Below are positions 27,352 to 36,051 of a stretch of DNA of 64,000 nt, in pieces. A model generated the notes under the pieces. The model did no database searches. It had not been told where the DNA came from and saw only the letters and a list, made by a program, of their open reading frames with translations. The translations under genes were made by a program, and so were the position numbers. Each line of letters begins with the position of its first letter. Position 1 is the first letter of the stretch. The stretch is from Magnetococcus sp. PR-3 (GTDB lineage: Bacteria > Pseudomonadota > Magnetococcia > Magnetococcales > Magnetococcaceae), in NCBI RefSeq assembly GCF_036689865.1, contig NZ_JBAHUQ010000019.1, forward strand, positions 48,083 through 112,082. The letters run 5' to 3'.

Positions 27352-28590
27352 ATGGCCAAGCATGACCAAAACCTGATTATCGGACTGGATATCGGTACCA
27401 CAAAAATCTGCTGCATTGTCGCAGATGTGCAACCCGATGGCCGTCTGGATATTATCGGCCTTGGCACCCACCCTTCGCGGGGTCTTCGCAAAGGTGTGGT
27501 GATCGATATCGATTCCACCGTGGAGAGCATCCGCATGGCGGTGGAAGAAGCTGAGATGATGGCCGGTGTTGAGATCCGCATGGTCTATGCGGGTATCGCC
27601 GGTGCACATATCGCCAGCAATAACTCGGAAGGGGTTGTTGCGACAAAAGATAATGAAGTCCATGCTACAGATATCCAGCGTGTACTGGATGCTGCGCGGG
27701 CCCAATCCATTCCTATGGATCGTGAAATTCTTCATGTCATTCCACAAGAGTTTGTGTTGGATGCCCAAGAGGGCATTAAAGACCCACTTGGCATGGCGGG
27801 TGTGCGTTTAGAGGCTCGGGTGCATTTGGTCACCGGTGCAGTGGCATCGGCTCAAAATATTGTAAAATGTGCCAACCGTTGTGGCTTGGATGTTGGTGAT
27901 ATCATTTTGGAACAGCTCGCTTCTGCAGAAGCCTGCTTGACCGATGATGAAAAAGAGCTGGGTTGCTGCTTGTTGGATATTGGTGGTGGTACGGCAGATA
28001 TTGCGATCTATGCCGATGGTCATATCAAGCACACAGCCGTACTGGCGATTGGTGGTGACCACATGACCAACGATATTGCGGTTGGTCTGCGTACACCGAC
28101 GCGTGAGGCCGAACAGCTTAAGCGTAAGTTTGGTTGTGCCCTATCCTCTTTGGTGGGCCCTGACGAGACCATTGAAGTTCCAAGCATTGGTGAACGCCCC
28201 CCCCGCTCATTGGGTCGACATATCTTGGCAGAGATTATCGAACCCCGTGTCGAGGAGCTGTTTACCCTGGTGCAGCGTGAAATTGCGCGCTCCGGATTTG
28301 AAGAACAGATTGCCGCAGGTATTGTGTTGACAGGCGGCGCTTCCAACACCGAAGGAATGGTGGAGCTGGCTGAGGAGATCTTTAACAAGCCTGTTCGTAG
28401 AGGACTACCCCAAGGGGTTGGTGGCTTGACGGATGTGATCGCTAACCCCAGCTTTGCAACGGCAACAGGTTTGGTCCTGTATGCCAATCGATTTGGGCAA
28501 GAGTCTACCATGCGGTTCGCACAGGATGATGTCGGTGGCAGCCGATCTGTGGTTTCACGCATGCGTTCCTGGTTTGGTGATATCTTTTGA
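27352..28590 (+). CDS. ftsA: cell division protein FtsA
   Basis: 412 residues, actin-like ATPase that tethers FtsZ to the membrane. Motifs: phosphate-1 loop IIGLDIGTTKICCIVADV, the 1C subdomain region, phosphate-2 CLLDIGGGTADIAIY, adenosine loop IVLTGGASNTEGM. The C-terminal end MRSWFGDIF is the amphipathic membrane-targeting helix typical of FtsA. About 100 bp separate it from ftsQ and 74 bp from ftsZ, so internal promoters are possible. Confidence 0.97.
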   Translation: MAKHDQNLIIGLDIGTTKICCIVADVQPDGRLDIIGLGTHPSRGLRKGVVIDIDSTVESIRMAVEEAEMMAGVEIRMVYAGIAGAHIASNNSEGVVATKDNEVHATDIQRVLDAARAQSIPMDREILHVIPQEFVLDAQEGIKDPLGMAGVRLEARVHLVTGAVASAQNIVKCANRCGLDVGDIILEQLASAEACLTDDEKELGCCLLDIGGGTADIAIYADGHIKHTAVLAIGGDHMTNDIAVGLRTPTREAEQLKRKFGCALSSLVGPDETIEVPSIGERPPRSLGRHILAEIIEPRVEELFTLVQREIARSGFEEQIAAGIVLTGGASNTEGMVELAEEIFNKPVRRGLPQGVGGLTDVIANPSFATATGLVLYANRFGQESTMRFAQDDVGGSRSVVSRMRSWFGDIF

Positions 28591-28664
28591 TGCACCAACC
28601 AAAATAATAACCATAACAAACCCAAAATAGACGCGGATAAACGCGCAATACCAAGGGGGTAATA

Positions 28665-29936
28665 ATGACAATCGAGTTTGCACACACGGATGAACTGGAA
28701 GCCCGCATCAAAGTTGTAGGTGTTGGTGGTGGTGGTGGTAATGCAGTCAATAATATGATTCAGTCCCATCTTGAAGGGGTTGAATTTATTGTAGCCAACA
28801 CAGACTCCCAAGCCTTGACCAAAAGCCTGGCTCCAACACGCATCCAAATCGGAGAAGACATCACCCGTGGTCTCGGAGCTGGCGCTAAGCCTGAAGTAGG
28901 CAAGCATGCCGCTATGGAGACCGAAGAACGCCTGCGTCAGTCCATTGAAGGGGCTGATATGGTGTTTATTACGGCCGGCATGGGCGGCGGCACCGGCACA
29001 GGCGCAGCCCCTATTATTGCCCGCATTTCTAAAGAGCTGGGCATTCTGACCGTCGCCGTGGTCACCAAGCCTTTCCACTTTGAAGGCAAGCGCCGTATGC
29101 GCCAAGCTGAAGAGGGTCTGGAAGAGCTACGTGATCAAGTAGACACTGTGATTACCATTCCCAACCAAAAGCTGATGGCTGCGGTTGGAAAGAACACCAC
29201 CATTTTAGACGCCTTCCGTAAAGCTGATGATGTACTGCACCAAGCTGTACGTGGTATCACCGATCTGATCACCCACCCTGGCCATATCAATGTTGACTTT
29301 GCTGATGTCTGCACGGTTATGGAAGAGATGGGCCAAGCCATGATGGGTGCTGCTGAAGCTACCGGTGAAGGTCGTGCGATGGAAGCCATTAACAATGCCA
29401 TTTCCAGCCCCTTGCTGGACGATGCATCCATTCACGGTGCCCGTGGCGTCTTGGTTAACATCACTGGTGGTTACAACCTCACGCTGCAAGAAGTGGATGA
29501 GGCTGTTATGGTTGTACGTGACATGGCTCATGAAGATGCCAACATTGTATTTGGCACCACGTTGAATGAGCAGTTGGAAGATAGTGTCCGTGTAACGGTT
29601 GTGGCAACAGGTATTGGGCAAGCTGAACAAATGGCGTTCCCAACACAAGAGATGGCCAGCACAGAGGCCATTGCTAGCCAGCCGATTCAACAACAACCCA
29701 TGCAACAGCAGCCTGCAGCCCCTATGATGCAGCAACCGATGCAAGAGCAACCTGTTCAGCAACCCATGCAACAGCCTGTTGCTGAAGCGGTACCAAACAC
29801 CAACGTTCAAGACCTAAACTACATTCGTCAAATGCGCCAAGAGCGCCAGTCCCGTCAACGTCGTAATATGGACGCTATGCATGGTGGGCATGAGGACTTT
29901 GATGTCCCAACCTTCCTGCGTCGTCAAATGGACTGA
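28665..29936 (+). CDS. ftsZ: cell division GTPase FtsZ
   Basis: 423 residues starting behind AAGGGGG. The tubulin-like GTPase core (about 1-320) has [14 protein letters not shown], the tubulin signature [13 protein letters not shown], and [13 protein letters not shown]. The linker (about 325-385) is dominated by Gln, Pro and Met in short repeats of the type QQPMQQ. The C-terminal peptide [13 protein letters not shown] is the conserved FtsA/ZipA-binding tail with a basic end. The protein forms the Z ring. The linker composition is unusual, but such linkers vary freely between species. A 12-bp-stem hairpin follows the stop. Confidence 0.98.
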   Translation: MTIEFAHTDELEARIKVVGVGGGGGNAVNNMIQSHLEGVEFIVANTDSQALTKSLAPTRIQIGEDITRGLGAGAKPEVGKHAAMETEERLRQSIEGADMVFITAGMGGGTGTGAAPIIARISKELGILTVAVVTKPFHFEGKRRMRQAEEGLEELRDQVDTVITIPNQKLMAAVGKNTTILDAFRKADDVLHQAVRGITDLITHPGHINVDFADVCTVMEEMGQAMMGAAEATGEGRAMEAINNAISSPLLDDASIHGARGVLVNITGGYNLTLQEVDEAVMVVRDMAHEDANIVFGTTLNEQLEDSVRVTVVATGIGQAEQMAFPTQEMASTEAIASQPIQQQPMQQQPAAPMMQQPMQEQPVQQPMQQPVAEAVPNTNVQDLNYIRQMRQERQSRQRRNMDAMHGGHEDFDVPTFLRRQMD

Positions 29937-29944
29937 GGATCTGT

Positions 29945-29980
29945 GGTTAGGCCATGGCCTGCATGGGTCATGGCCTAACC
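29945..29980 (+). terminator. hairpin after ftsZ
   Basis: GGTTAGGCCATG (29945-29956) is the exact complement of 29969-29980 across a 12-base loop, starting nine bases after the ftsZ stop. There is no T-tract (AAGTCGAATG follows), so it may stabilise the 3' end or act with Rho instead of as a classical intrinsic terminator. Confidence 0.6.
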
Positions 29981-30078
29981 AAGTCGAATGGTAGTGAGCT
30001 GGGTCACATATCGTTATTTCAGTTAAGGACGGTTCAACTTTGGTTGAGCCTTGGCCAGGGATGGCCCCTAATCTCATG

Positions 30079-30190
30079 GGATCGATCCAAGACCTTCCCC
30101 AGGGAAGCTGTTTTGGATCCAAGGAAGTTGGCAGGATTGCCAATTAAAGCGAAGGGAAACCTTCGCGGGGTCGCCAAGGAAGGCGCCGCC
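30079..30190. other. cluster of four stem-loops in the ftsZ-lpxC gap (structured RNA or dispersed repeat)
   Basis: Four stem-loops in a row: GATCCAA (30084-30090) with TTGGATC (30113-30119), enclosing CTTCCC/GGGAAG; TTGGCA-GGAT-TGCCAA (30128-30143); GCGAAGG-GAAA-CCTTCGC (30149-30166), closed by a GNRA loop; CGCC-AAGGAA-GGCG (30172-30185). The gap from 29981 to 30407 contains no convincing gene. The element could be an untranslated leader of lpxC, a small RNA, or a copy of a dispersed palindromic repeat family. Confidence 0.5.
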
Positions 30191-30407
30191 CCCCCTTGAA
30201 CACCCGCCAACAGACCCAAATCCGCGTTTATTTTCTTCTCACTACTGTTTTTGTGCATAATTCTTGCTCTTTTGCTTTCTTATAAGCAGCCGTCCGTAGT
30301 ATTCTATGCCGATGCGACTTTTTTGAGCGCTATGGCGAATAAAAAAGCGGATGAGAGCAAACGGGGTAAGCATGTTTCGGCAGGGCTTATTCCATGAGGA
30401 GTTATCC

Positions 30408-31343
30408 ATGCATTATCAACGAACATTGAAGAACACGGTTCGCTGCACAGGTATTGGCATGCATAGTGGGCAGAAGGCTTACCTGTCGCTAAGCCCCGCC
30501 CCTGAGAGCACGGGCATCGTGTTTCGTCGTACCGATCTGGAAGGTGCTTTGGTGCCTGCCCATGTCGAGAACGTCAAGGATACCCGCCTGTGCACCACCA
30601 TCGCGAATAAAGATGGTGTGAGTATCTCAACCATTGAACATCTTTTGGCTGCCTTTGCCGGTATGGGTGTGGACAACGCCTATGTCGATATTGATGGACC
30701 AGAAGTCCCCATTATGGATGGCAGCGCTGCACCCTTTGTCTTTTTGCTGGAGTGTGCAGGGATTGTTGACCAACAAGCACCCAAACGGCGTATCCGCATC
30801 AAAGAGACCATTACGGTCAAAGATGGCGATAAAATTGCCCGCTTTGAACCGGGTGAGGGCTTTCATTTAAGCTTTCTTCTGGACTATGACCACCCTGTAC
30901 TCAAGCGTCAAAAGGTTGGAATTAGCCTCAATGAAACGGCCTTCGTTAAAGAAGTCAGCCGGGCCCGCACCTTTGGTTTTGTTAAAGAAGTAGAATATCT
31001 TCAGGCTAATGGATTGGCCAAAGGAGCATCCTTAGATAACGCCATTGCCATTGGTGATTATCAAATTATTAACGAAGATGGGCTACGGTATGAAGATGAG
31101 TTTGCCCGCCATAAGTTAATGGATGCCCTTGGTGACCTCTACTTACTGGGGACCCCTATTATTGGTAAGTTTGTTGGGGAACGCTCTGGTCATGCACTGA
31201 ATAATCTGCTGTTAAAGGCTCTGCTGGCCCAGACCCATGCTTGGGAACTGGTAGAAGGTGACCCCAGCTCAGCAACGGCCCGTGTGGTAGCGGCGGAGCC
31301 TGCCCACAGCATGCTGGCCCGACCTGCTACGGCAACCAGCTAA
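30408..31343 (+). CDS. lpxC: UDP-3-O-acyl-N-acetylglucosamine deacetylase
   Basis: 311 residues from the ATG at 30408, which has GAGGAG seven bases upstream; an earlier in-frame ATG at 30351 would add 19 residues not found in LpxC. Zinc enzyme for the committed step of lipid A synthesis. Motifs: QRTLKNTVRCTGIGMHSG, the metal-binding STIEHLLAAFAGMGVDNA, DGSAAPFV, ARTFGF and HKLMDALGDLYLLG. Linkage after ftsZ is standard in proteobacteria. It establishes that the host has an LPS outer membrane. A long hairpin lies just past the stop, inside the next reading frame. Confidence 0.97.
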   Translation: MHYQRTLKNTVRCTGIGMHSGQKAYLSLSPAPESTGIVFRRTDLEGALVPAHVENVKDTRLCTTIANKDGVSISTIEHLLAAFAGMGVDNAYVDIDGPEVPIMDGSAAPFVFLLECAGIVDQQAPKRRIRIKETITVKDGDKIARFEPGEGFHLSFLLDYDHPVLKRQKVGISLNETAFVKEVSRARTFGFVKEVEYLQANGLAKGASLDNAIAIGDYQIINEDGLRYEDEFARHKLMDALGDLYLLGTPIIGKFVGERSGHALNNLLLKALLAQTHAWELVEGDPSSATARVVAAEPAHSMLARPATATS

Positions 31344-31344
31344 G

Positions 31345-32013
31345 ATGGATCGATTTGCCATGGCTTGGCAACTACGCATTTGGAAGAGGACGATACAACT
31401 GTATCGTCCTCTTTTCTTTCGGGGCAGCCTACTACTACTGCTGTTTCTACCTCTCTTTTGGCTTACCGCGTGTGCAGACCGGCCCATTGAAGAGCAGATA
31501 CCGGTGCTAGAGTCGGTTGAAGCTGTGGTGCGTGGGGATACGCTCTACGCCCGGGCCAAACTGAGCAAAGCCTATAAAAACACCCTTAAAGAACGCCTAA
31601 ATACGGGCCAACCAGTTCTGGTAAGCTACCGTTTTACACTCATTAAGCATAATCGCTGGCTTCCTAACTATGAGTTTGCGGCAGCTCAAATTCAACGGCG
31701 CGTTAAACTTCATCTCATTACAGAACGCTATGAGATGGAAGATCTAACGGAAGAGGCCATAAGCTATACCCAGGAACCCTCTGAAGCGTTGAATTTTTTA
31801 AGCCAACCCCGTTATGTACCTTTGGCTCAATCCAAAACATTGGATGGTCTTTTGGTGGTGGCCAAACCTGATCAGTTTGCCGATTTTATTTTGCATAGTC
31901 AGTTTGAACGTCATCGCCAGGGGGTTTCACGCATGTTTCGGGTGCTCTTCCGCATGCTGACCTTCTGGGAACCTTTAACCTATGACAAAACGGCGGAGTA
32001 CCAGCTGCAATGA
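31345..32013 (+). CDS. DUF4390 family lipoprotein-like protein of the ntrYX operon
   Basis: 222 residues from the ATG at 31345; the ATG at 31360 is an alternative. The N-terminus is basic, then strongly hydrophobic (RGSLLLLLFLPLFWLTAC); LTAC is a possible lipobox, so the mature part may be a periplasmic lipoprotein. The rest (VRGDTLYARAKLSKAYKNTL, VLVSYRFTLIKHN, NYEFAAAQIQRRVK) matches DUF4390, a family usually encoded directly before ntrY-like kinases. Its stop overlaps the ntrY start (ATGA), so it is coupled to that kinase and may modulate its sensing. A terminator-like hairpin lies within codons 14-23. Confidence 0.82.
   Translation: MDRFAMAWQLRIWKRTIQLYRPLFFRGSLLLLLFLPLFWLTACADRPIEEQIPVLESVEAVVRGDTLYARAKLSKAYKNTLKERLNTGQPVLVSYRFTLIKHNRWLPNYEFAAAQIQRRVKLHLITERYEMEDLTEEAISYTQEPSEALNFLSQPRYVPLAQSKTLDGLLVVAKPDQFADFILHSQFERHRQGVSRMFRVLFRMLTFWEPLTYDKTAEYQLQ
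31384..31419 (+). terminator. terminator-like hairpin behind lpxC, inside the next gene's 5' codons
   Basis: AAGAGGACGATACA (31384-31397) pairs perfectly with 31400-31413, and the descending arm runs into TTCTTTC. It begins 40 bases after the lpxC stop, the expected place for its terminator, but lies within the reading frame of the DUF4390 gene. It could terminate most lpxC transcripts and so reduce expression of the ntrYX operon. Confidence 0.65.
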
Positions 32014-34280
32014 ACGAGCGTCGGGGAAAAAACTCAGCTTCGCCTTTCAGTCGCTGGATGTTAACAATTCTACTACTGGGGGTTGTGGTCACCTCGGTGG
32101 TCGTCGGGCGGGGGCTCTACGGCAGTGCCACCGTTGATGGCGGTGGTGATTACAGCGCGGTCTTTCTGATTTTGCTCTACGTTAACCTGTTCCTGGTTTT
32201 AACGTTGGGTTTTTTGGTTATTCGTAACCTCTCCAAGCTGTGGCTGGATCGTAGACGGCGTATGGCGGGGTCACAGCTAAGAACCCGTATGGTTACGCTG
32301 TTTGTTGCGCTGTCGCTGTTCCCAACACTGGTGATTACCTTATTGTCGGTTGAGCTGTTGAATAAAGGGGTCGATAGCTGGTTTTCAGATCAGGTCTCAC
32401 AAGCGCTGGAAAAATCATTGGCGGTCTCACGGGCACTTTATCGTGAGAATCAACGCTCTGTTGGGCACGATGCTGAGGATATGATTCGTAACCGTATTAT
32501 CAGCTCAACCTTCTCTTTACAGGGTGCTGAAGCAAGTTCTGCAGCGTTGGAAGTTGAACGTCAGGCTAGGCAACTGGATGAGATTGCATTAATCCGGGGC
32601 GATGGCACCCATGTCTCCCGTGCGGGAGAACTTCCCCAAGACCCTACGCCCGATTTAACGGTGATTGCAGAAAACTCAACCCGTGCCCTCATGCACACCA
32701 ATGATACCGGTAACATTGTTCGGGCCTATATACGCATTGGTCCTGATCTATTCTTGGTCACAGGACGCTATATCGATGGTCAGGTGCTTAACCATATGGA
32801 GACCATTGAATCCACCTATGTGGATTATAATAAATTAGGGGCATCTCACGGTCTGCTACGCGGTAGCCATACCATCACCTTAATTTTGATCACGCTGCTT
32901 CTGGTTTTAGCGGCTGTTTGGTCTGGTTTTCGTATCTCAGAGACCATTACTGAACCCATTACTGAACTGGTGGTGGGCACACGCCAAGTGGCCGATGGGG
33001 ACCTGTCGGTCAACCTACCCGTAACTGGGGATGATGAGTTGGCGACTCTTATGGCCTCATTTAATGCCATGACCCAACGTCTGGCTGAGAACCAACAGGC
33101 TCTACAAGCCAGTAATAATCTTCTGGAAGATCGACGTCGGTTTATGGCCGCCGTGGTGGGCAACATCAGCTCAGGCGTGATCAGTGTTGACCGGGATGGC
33201 GCGATTTCACTGATGAACCCTGCGGCAGGGTCTCTATTAGGGGTGGAACCAACCAAAAGTGTTGGGGAACATTTTGAACAGGTCATGCCAGAGCCCGTGC
33301 TTAACCCTATTTCCAGCTTGCTGGAGACCGCCATGACTTTGGAAGAGAACAGTGGTGAAGGGGGGATGAGTGAGCTATCGGTACAGATCATGATGAATGT
33401 GAATGATCGCCCCCGTACACTGTTGGCCCGTTTAACCCTACCTGATCGGGCCGGACCAGGTTTTATTGCCACCTTTGATGACCTAACCTCAGTGGTGCAT
33501 GCGCAACGCTCCAGGGCCTGGAGCGATGTTGCCCGACGTATTGCCCATGAGATCAAAAACCCGCTGACGCCTATCCAACTCTGGGCTCAACGTATGCGTC
33601 GACGCTATTTAAAACCTGAACTGAATGACTTGGCCGATTGGAAGGTTCTGGATGAGGGGACCGAATCGATCATTCAGCAGGTAGAAGAGCTTAAAGTATT
33701 GGTGGATGAGTTCTCCACCTTTGCCCGTTTACCCCGCCCGGATATGAAAAAAGACTCCCTACCCGACACCTTGCGTGAGGTCATGACCCTGCATGATGCC
33801 GAGTTTAAGGATCTGGTGGTTGACATTGATGTGGATGACACCATACCGGCTTTTCCGTTTGACCGAGCACAGGTCAAGCAGGTGGTTACCAACTTGGTCT
33901 CCAATGCCGTTGCCGCTATGGAGGATGACCGCGCACTAGAAAGCAGCCTGTCGCTATCAGATCTTCTTGTTATCCGAGCTTTTGTCGCAGAAAATGGACG
34001 AGGGGTCTACATTCAGGTGGAAGATAATGGCCCAGGTATTCCGCCAGAGAGCCAAGACCGAATTTTTGAACCCTATTTTACCACCAAGAAAAAGGGAACT
34101 GGTCTTGGGCTGGCCATCGTCAAAAAGATTATTGAAGACCATGGCGGTCGCCTGTGGGTAAAAGATGCCCCAAATGGCGGTGCCTTAGTAGAATTCATGC
34201 TGCCCCTATCGGGCCCTAAACAACTCCTGGTGCCTGAACATGGTGGCCAAGAAGAGAACATAAACGCGATACCATCATGA
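32010..34280 (+). CDS. ntrY: NtrY-type nitrogen/redox sensor histidine kinase
   Basis: 756 residues. Two or three N-terminal membrane helices (about 12-80) and a periplasmic sensor region (to about 285) are followed by a further helix (TLILITLLLVLAAVWSGF), HAMP (about 310-362), PAS (about 375-495), HisKA with IAHEIKNPLTPIQLWAQRM, and HATPase_c with VTNLVSNAVAAMED, VEDNGPGIPP and KKGTGLGLAIVKKI. All catalytic boxes are complete. NtrY-like kinases act with NtrX in control of nitrogen metabolism, redox and envelope functions. It overlaps both the preceding DUF4390 gene and the following ntrX gene by four bases (ATGA), so the three form one coupled operon. Confidence 0.93.
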   Translation: MNERRGKNSASPFSRWMLTILLLGVVVTSVVVGRGLYGSATVDGGGDYSAVFLILLYVNLFLVLTLGFLVIRNLSKLWLDRRRRMAGSQLRTRMVTLFVALSLFPTLVITLLSVELLNKGVDSWFSDQVSQALEKSLAVSRALYRENQRSVGHDAEDMIRNRIISSTFSLQGAEASSAALEVERQARQLDEIALIRGDGTHVSRAGELPQDPTPDLTVIAENSTRALMHTNDTGNIVRAYIRIGPDLFLVTGRYIDGQVLNHMETIESTYVDYNKLGASHGLLRGSHTITLILITLLLVLAAVWSGFRISETITEPITELVVGTRQVADGDLSVNLPVTGDDELATLMASFNAMTQRLAENQQALQASNNLLEDRRRFMAAVVGNISSGVISVDRDGAISLMNPAAGSLLGVEPTKSVGEHFEQVMPEPVLNPISSLLETAMTLEENSGEGGMSELSVQIMMNVNDRPRTLLARLTLPDRAGPGFIATFDDLTSVVHAQRSRAWSDVARRIAHEIKNPLTPIQLWAQRMRRRYLKPELNDLADWKVLDEGTESIIQQVEELKVLVDEFSTFARLPRPDMKKDSLPDTLREVMTLHDAEFKDLVVDIDVDDTIPAFPFDRAQVKQVVTNLVSNAVAAMEDDRALESSLSLSDLLVIRAFVAENGRGVYIQVEDNGPGIPPESQDRIFEPYFTTKKKGTGLGLAIVKKIIEDHGGRLWVKDAPNGGALVEFMLPLSGPKQLLVPEHGGQEENINAIPS

Positions 34281-35674
34281 GTCATACCGTACTAATTGTT
34301 GATGATGAACCCTCTATCCGCACCTCTTTGCGGGGGATTCTTGAAGATGAATCCTATACCGTCTTTGAGGCATCCAGCGCTGAAGAAGCCTTAACCACGC
34401 TGGCTGAAACACCGGTTTCGGCCATCATGCTTGATATTTGGATGGAAGGCATGGATGGGATTGAGGCCCTGCGCTGTATCAAAGATATGGAGGGCGCCAA
34501 ATCGGTTGATCTTCCCAGTCACAACCGTGAAGCACCGGTTATTATGATGTCAGGCCATGGCACCATTGATACCGCGGTGCAAGCAACCCGCCTGGGTGCT
34601 TACGACTTTCTAGAAAAACCACTCTCGTTGGACCGGGTCTTGTTACTTCTAGATCGGGCCATTCGGGAGCTGGGTCTACGCCGGCAAAACCGTGCTTTAC
34701 AGGCACGCATGGACCATGTAGATGAACTGGTAGGCAGCTCCAAAGCCATGCAACGGCTGGAAGGACAGATCCAGCGTGTGGCCCCCACTGAGGGCTGGGT
34801 ATTAATAAACGGTGAAATTGGATCAGGCAAGGAGGTTGTTGCCCGCCGTATTCACGCCTTATCCAGACGTGCAAATGGTCCTTTTATTGGCGTAAACTCG
34901 GCCACCATACCTGATGAGCGTATTGAGACCGCCCTTTTTGGCCAAGGGGGTAGCAGCAGTGATGGTGACCGACGAGGTTTGTTGGAGGAGGGTCACCAAG
35001 GCACACTGTTTTTGGATGAGATTGGTGATATGTCGCTGCCAGCTCAAGCGCGTATTCTACGCCTGCTCCAGGAACAGCGTTTTGAGCGGGTGGGCGGTGG
35101 TCCAATGATTCAGGTTGATGTACGGGTTATTGCCGCAACCAACCGGGATCTGAGTAAAGAGATGGCGGAAGGTCGCTTTAGGGAAGACCTGTTTTATCGT
35201 CTAAATGTTGTACCCCTGGATGTCCCCCCTCTACGTGATCGTACCGAAGATATTCCAGATCTGGTCCGGCACTTTCTACACAGCCAAGCAGGGATGGGTT
35301 CCCACGACCGCACCTTTACGAAAGAGGCTATCGACCTACTTACAGCGTATCGTTGGCCGGGTAATGTACGGGAATTGCGTAACCTAGTCGAGCGCCTTGC
35401 CATTATGGCCCCCCAACCTGAAATTGGGGCAGATGATCTGCCACGCTTTGTAGCCCCCCAACGGGAAACCGGTAAAAACTGCCCAGAGACCGGCCCCATT
35501 GCCGAGCTTATGGCCAGTGAGAACCTAAGGGAAGCCCGAGAGCAGTTTGAGATCCTCTATCTGGAAGCCAAGCTTAAAGCGCATGAAGGTAATATTTCTC
35601 GAACAGCAGAAGCTGTAGGCATGCAGAGAACAGCTTTCCACCGCAAACTCAAGACATTGGGCATTACAACCTAA
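34277..35674 (+). CDS. ntrX: NtrX-type response regulator lacking the GAFTGA loop
   Basis: 465 residues. Receiver domain (about 1-135) with the acidic pair DD at 9-10 and phospho-acceptor Asp53 (MLDIWMEGMDG); it has a short insert after CIKDMEG compared with typical receivers. AAA+ domain (about 150-385) with Walker A GEIGSGKE and Walker B GTLFLDEIGD. The C-terminal Fis-type helix-turn-helix reads EGNISRTAEAVGMQRTAFHR. Where sigma-54 activators have ESELFGHEKGAFTGA, this protein has TALFGQGGSSSDGDRRGLLE, so the sigma-54 contact loop is missing. Alphaproteobacterial NtrX proteins share this loss and act with sigma-70 promoters. Overlaps ntrY by four bases and ends before a strong terminator. 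Confidence 0.92.
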   Translation: MSHTVLIVDDEPSIRTSLRGILEDESYTVFEASSAEEALTTLAETPVSAIMLDIWMEGMDGIEALRCIKDMEGAKSVDLPSHNREAPVIMMSGHGTIDTAVQATRLGAYDFLEKPLSLDRVLLLLDRAIRELGLRRQNRALQARMDHVDELVGSSKAMQRLEGQIQRVAPTEGWVLINGEIGSGKEVVARRIHALSRRANGPFIGVNSATIPDERIETALFGQGGSSSDGDRRGLLEEGHQGTLFLDEIGDMSLPAQARILRLLQEQRFERVGGGPMIQVDVRVIAATNRDLSKEMAEGRFREDLFYRLNVVPLDVPPLRDRTEDIPDLVRHFLHSQAGMGSHDRTFTKEAIDLLTAYRWPGNVRELRNLVERLAIMAPQPEIGADDLPRFVAPQRETGKNCPETGPIAELMASENLREAREQFEILYLEAKLKAHEGNISRTAEAVGMQRTAFHRKLKTLGITT

Positions 35675-35700
35675 CCACCAACCCAGTGTCTATATCGACA

Positions 35701-35729
35701 AAAAAAGGCACCTTACAGGTGCCTTTTTT
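35701..35729 (+). terminator. rho-independent terminator of the ntrYX operon
   Basis: GGCACCT (35707-35713), TAC loop, AGGTGCC (35717-35723), followed by six T and preceded by an A-run. It starts about 30 bases after the ntrX stop. Confidence 0.92.
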
Positions 35730-35814
35730 ACATTTTAAACGCAGGATTTTATTAGCTTGGCATGGCCTTTGAGATAGAACCCATGAGGGAACCCCCTTTT
35801 ATGGGAGAAGCACC

Positions 35815-36051
35815 ATGTCTGATTTATTGACGGATACCTTAGCCATACTCGATTGGCACGGCATGATTGAGCCGCCGCATAGTCCAAGCTTGGCCCGCAT
35901 GTCATTGGCCGAGTTGGAAGCGCTGGAAAGCAAAAACTTTACCCATGCCCTGCACGGTAAAGCGGCGCAAGGACTGTTACGCCTGGTCATGCATGAAGCC
36001 ACGGCAGCAGAACCACTGAGTGTGGCCCCCCCAGAGAAGTCAGCCATTTAG
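35815..36051 (+). CDS. hypothetical small protein, 78 residues
   Basis: ATG at 35815 preceded by GGGAGAAG at a good distance. The translation (start MSDLLTDTLAILDWHGMIEP) is mixed and soluble, with a predicted helical middle (ARMSLAELEALESKNF) and a Pro/Ala-rich end. No signal peptide or recognised motif. It lies alone between the ntrX terminator and the convergent iron-transport genes and overlaps the last bases of fbpC. The good ribosome-binding site and a long hairpin-free leader favour a real gene, but I cannot name it. Confidence 0.55.
   Translation: MSDLLTDTLAILDWHGMIEPPHSPSLARMSLAELEALESKNFTHALHGKAAQGLLRLVMHEATAAEPLSVAPPEKSAI

Noticed and set aside
28020..29105. 361-codon minus-strand frame across ftsA and ftsZ
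   Set aside because: Lies antisense to two certain genes, spans their gap and has no family resemblance.
30034..30258. 74-codon minus-strand frame before lpxC
   Set aside because: Its translation comes from the stem-loop cluster and resembles the peptides often misannotated in dispersed repeats; no good ribosome-binding site.
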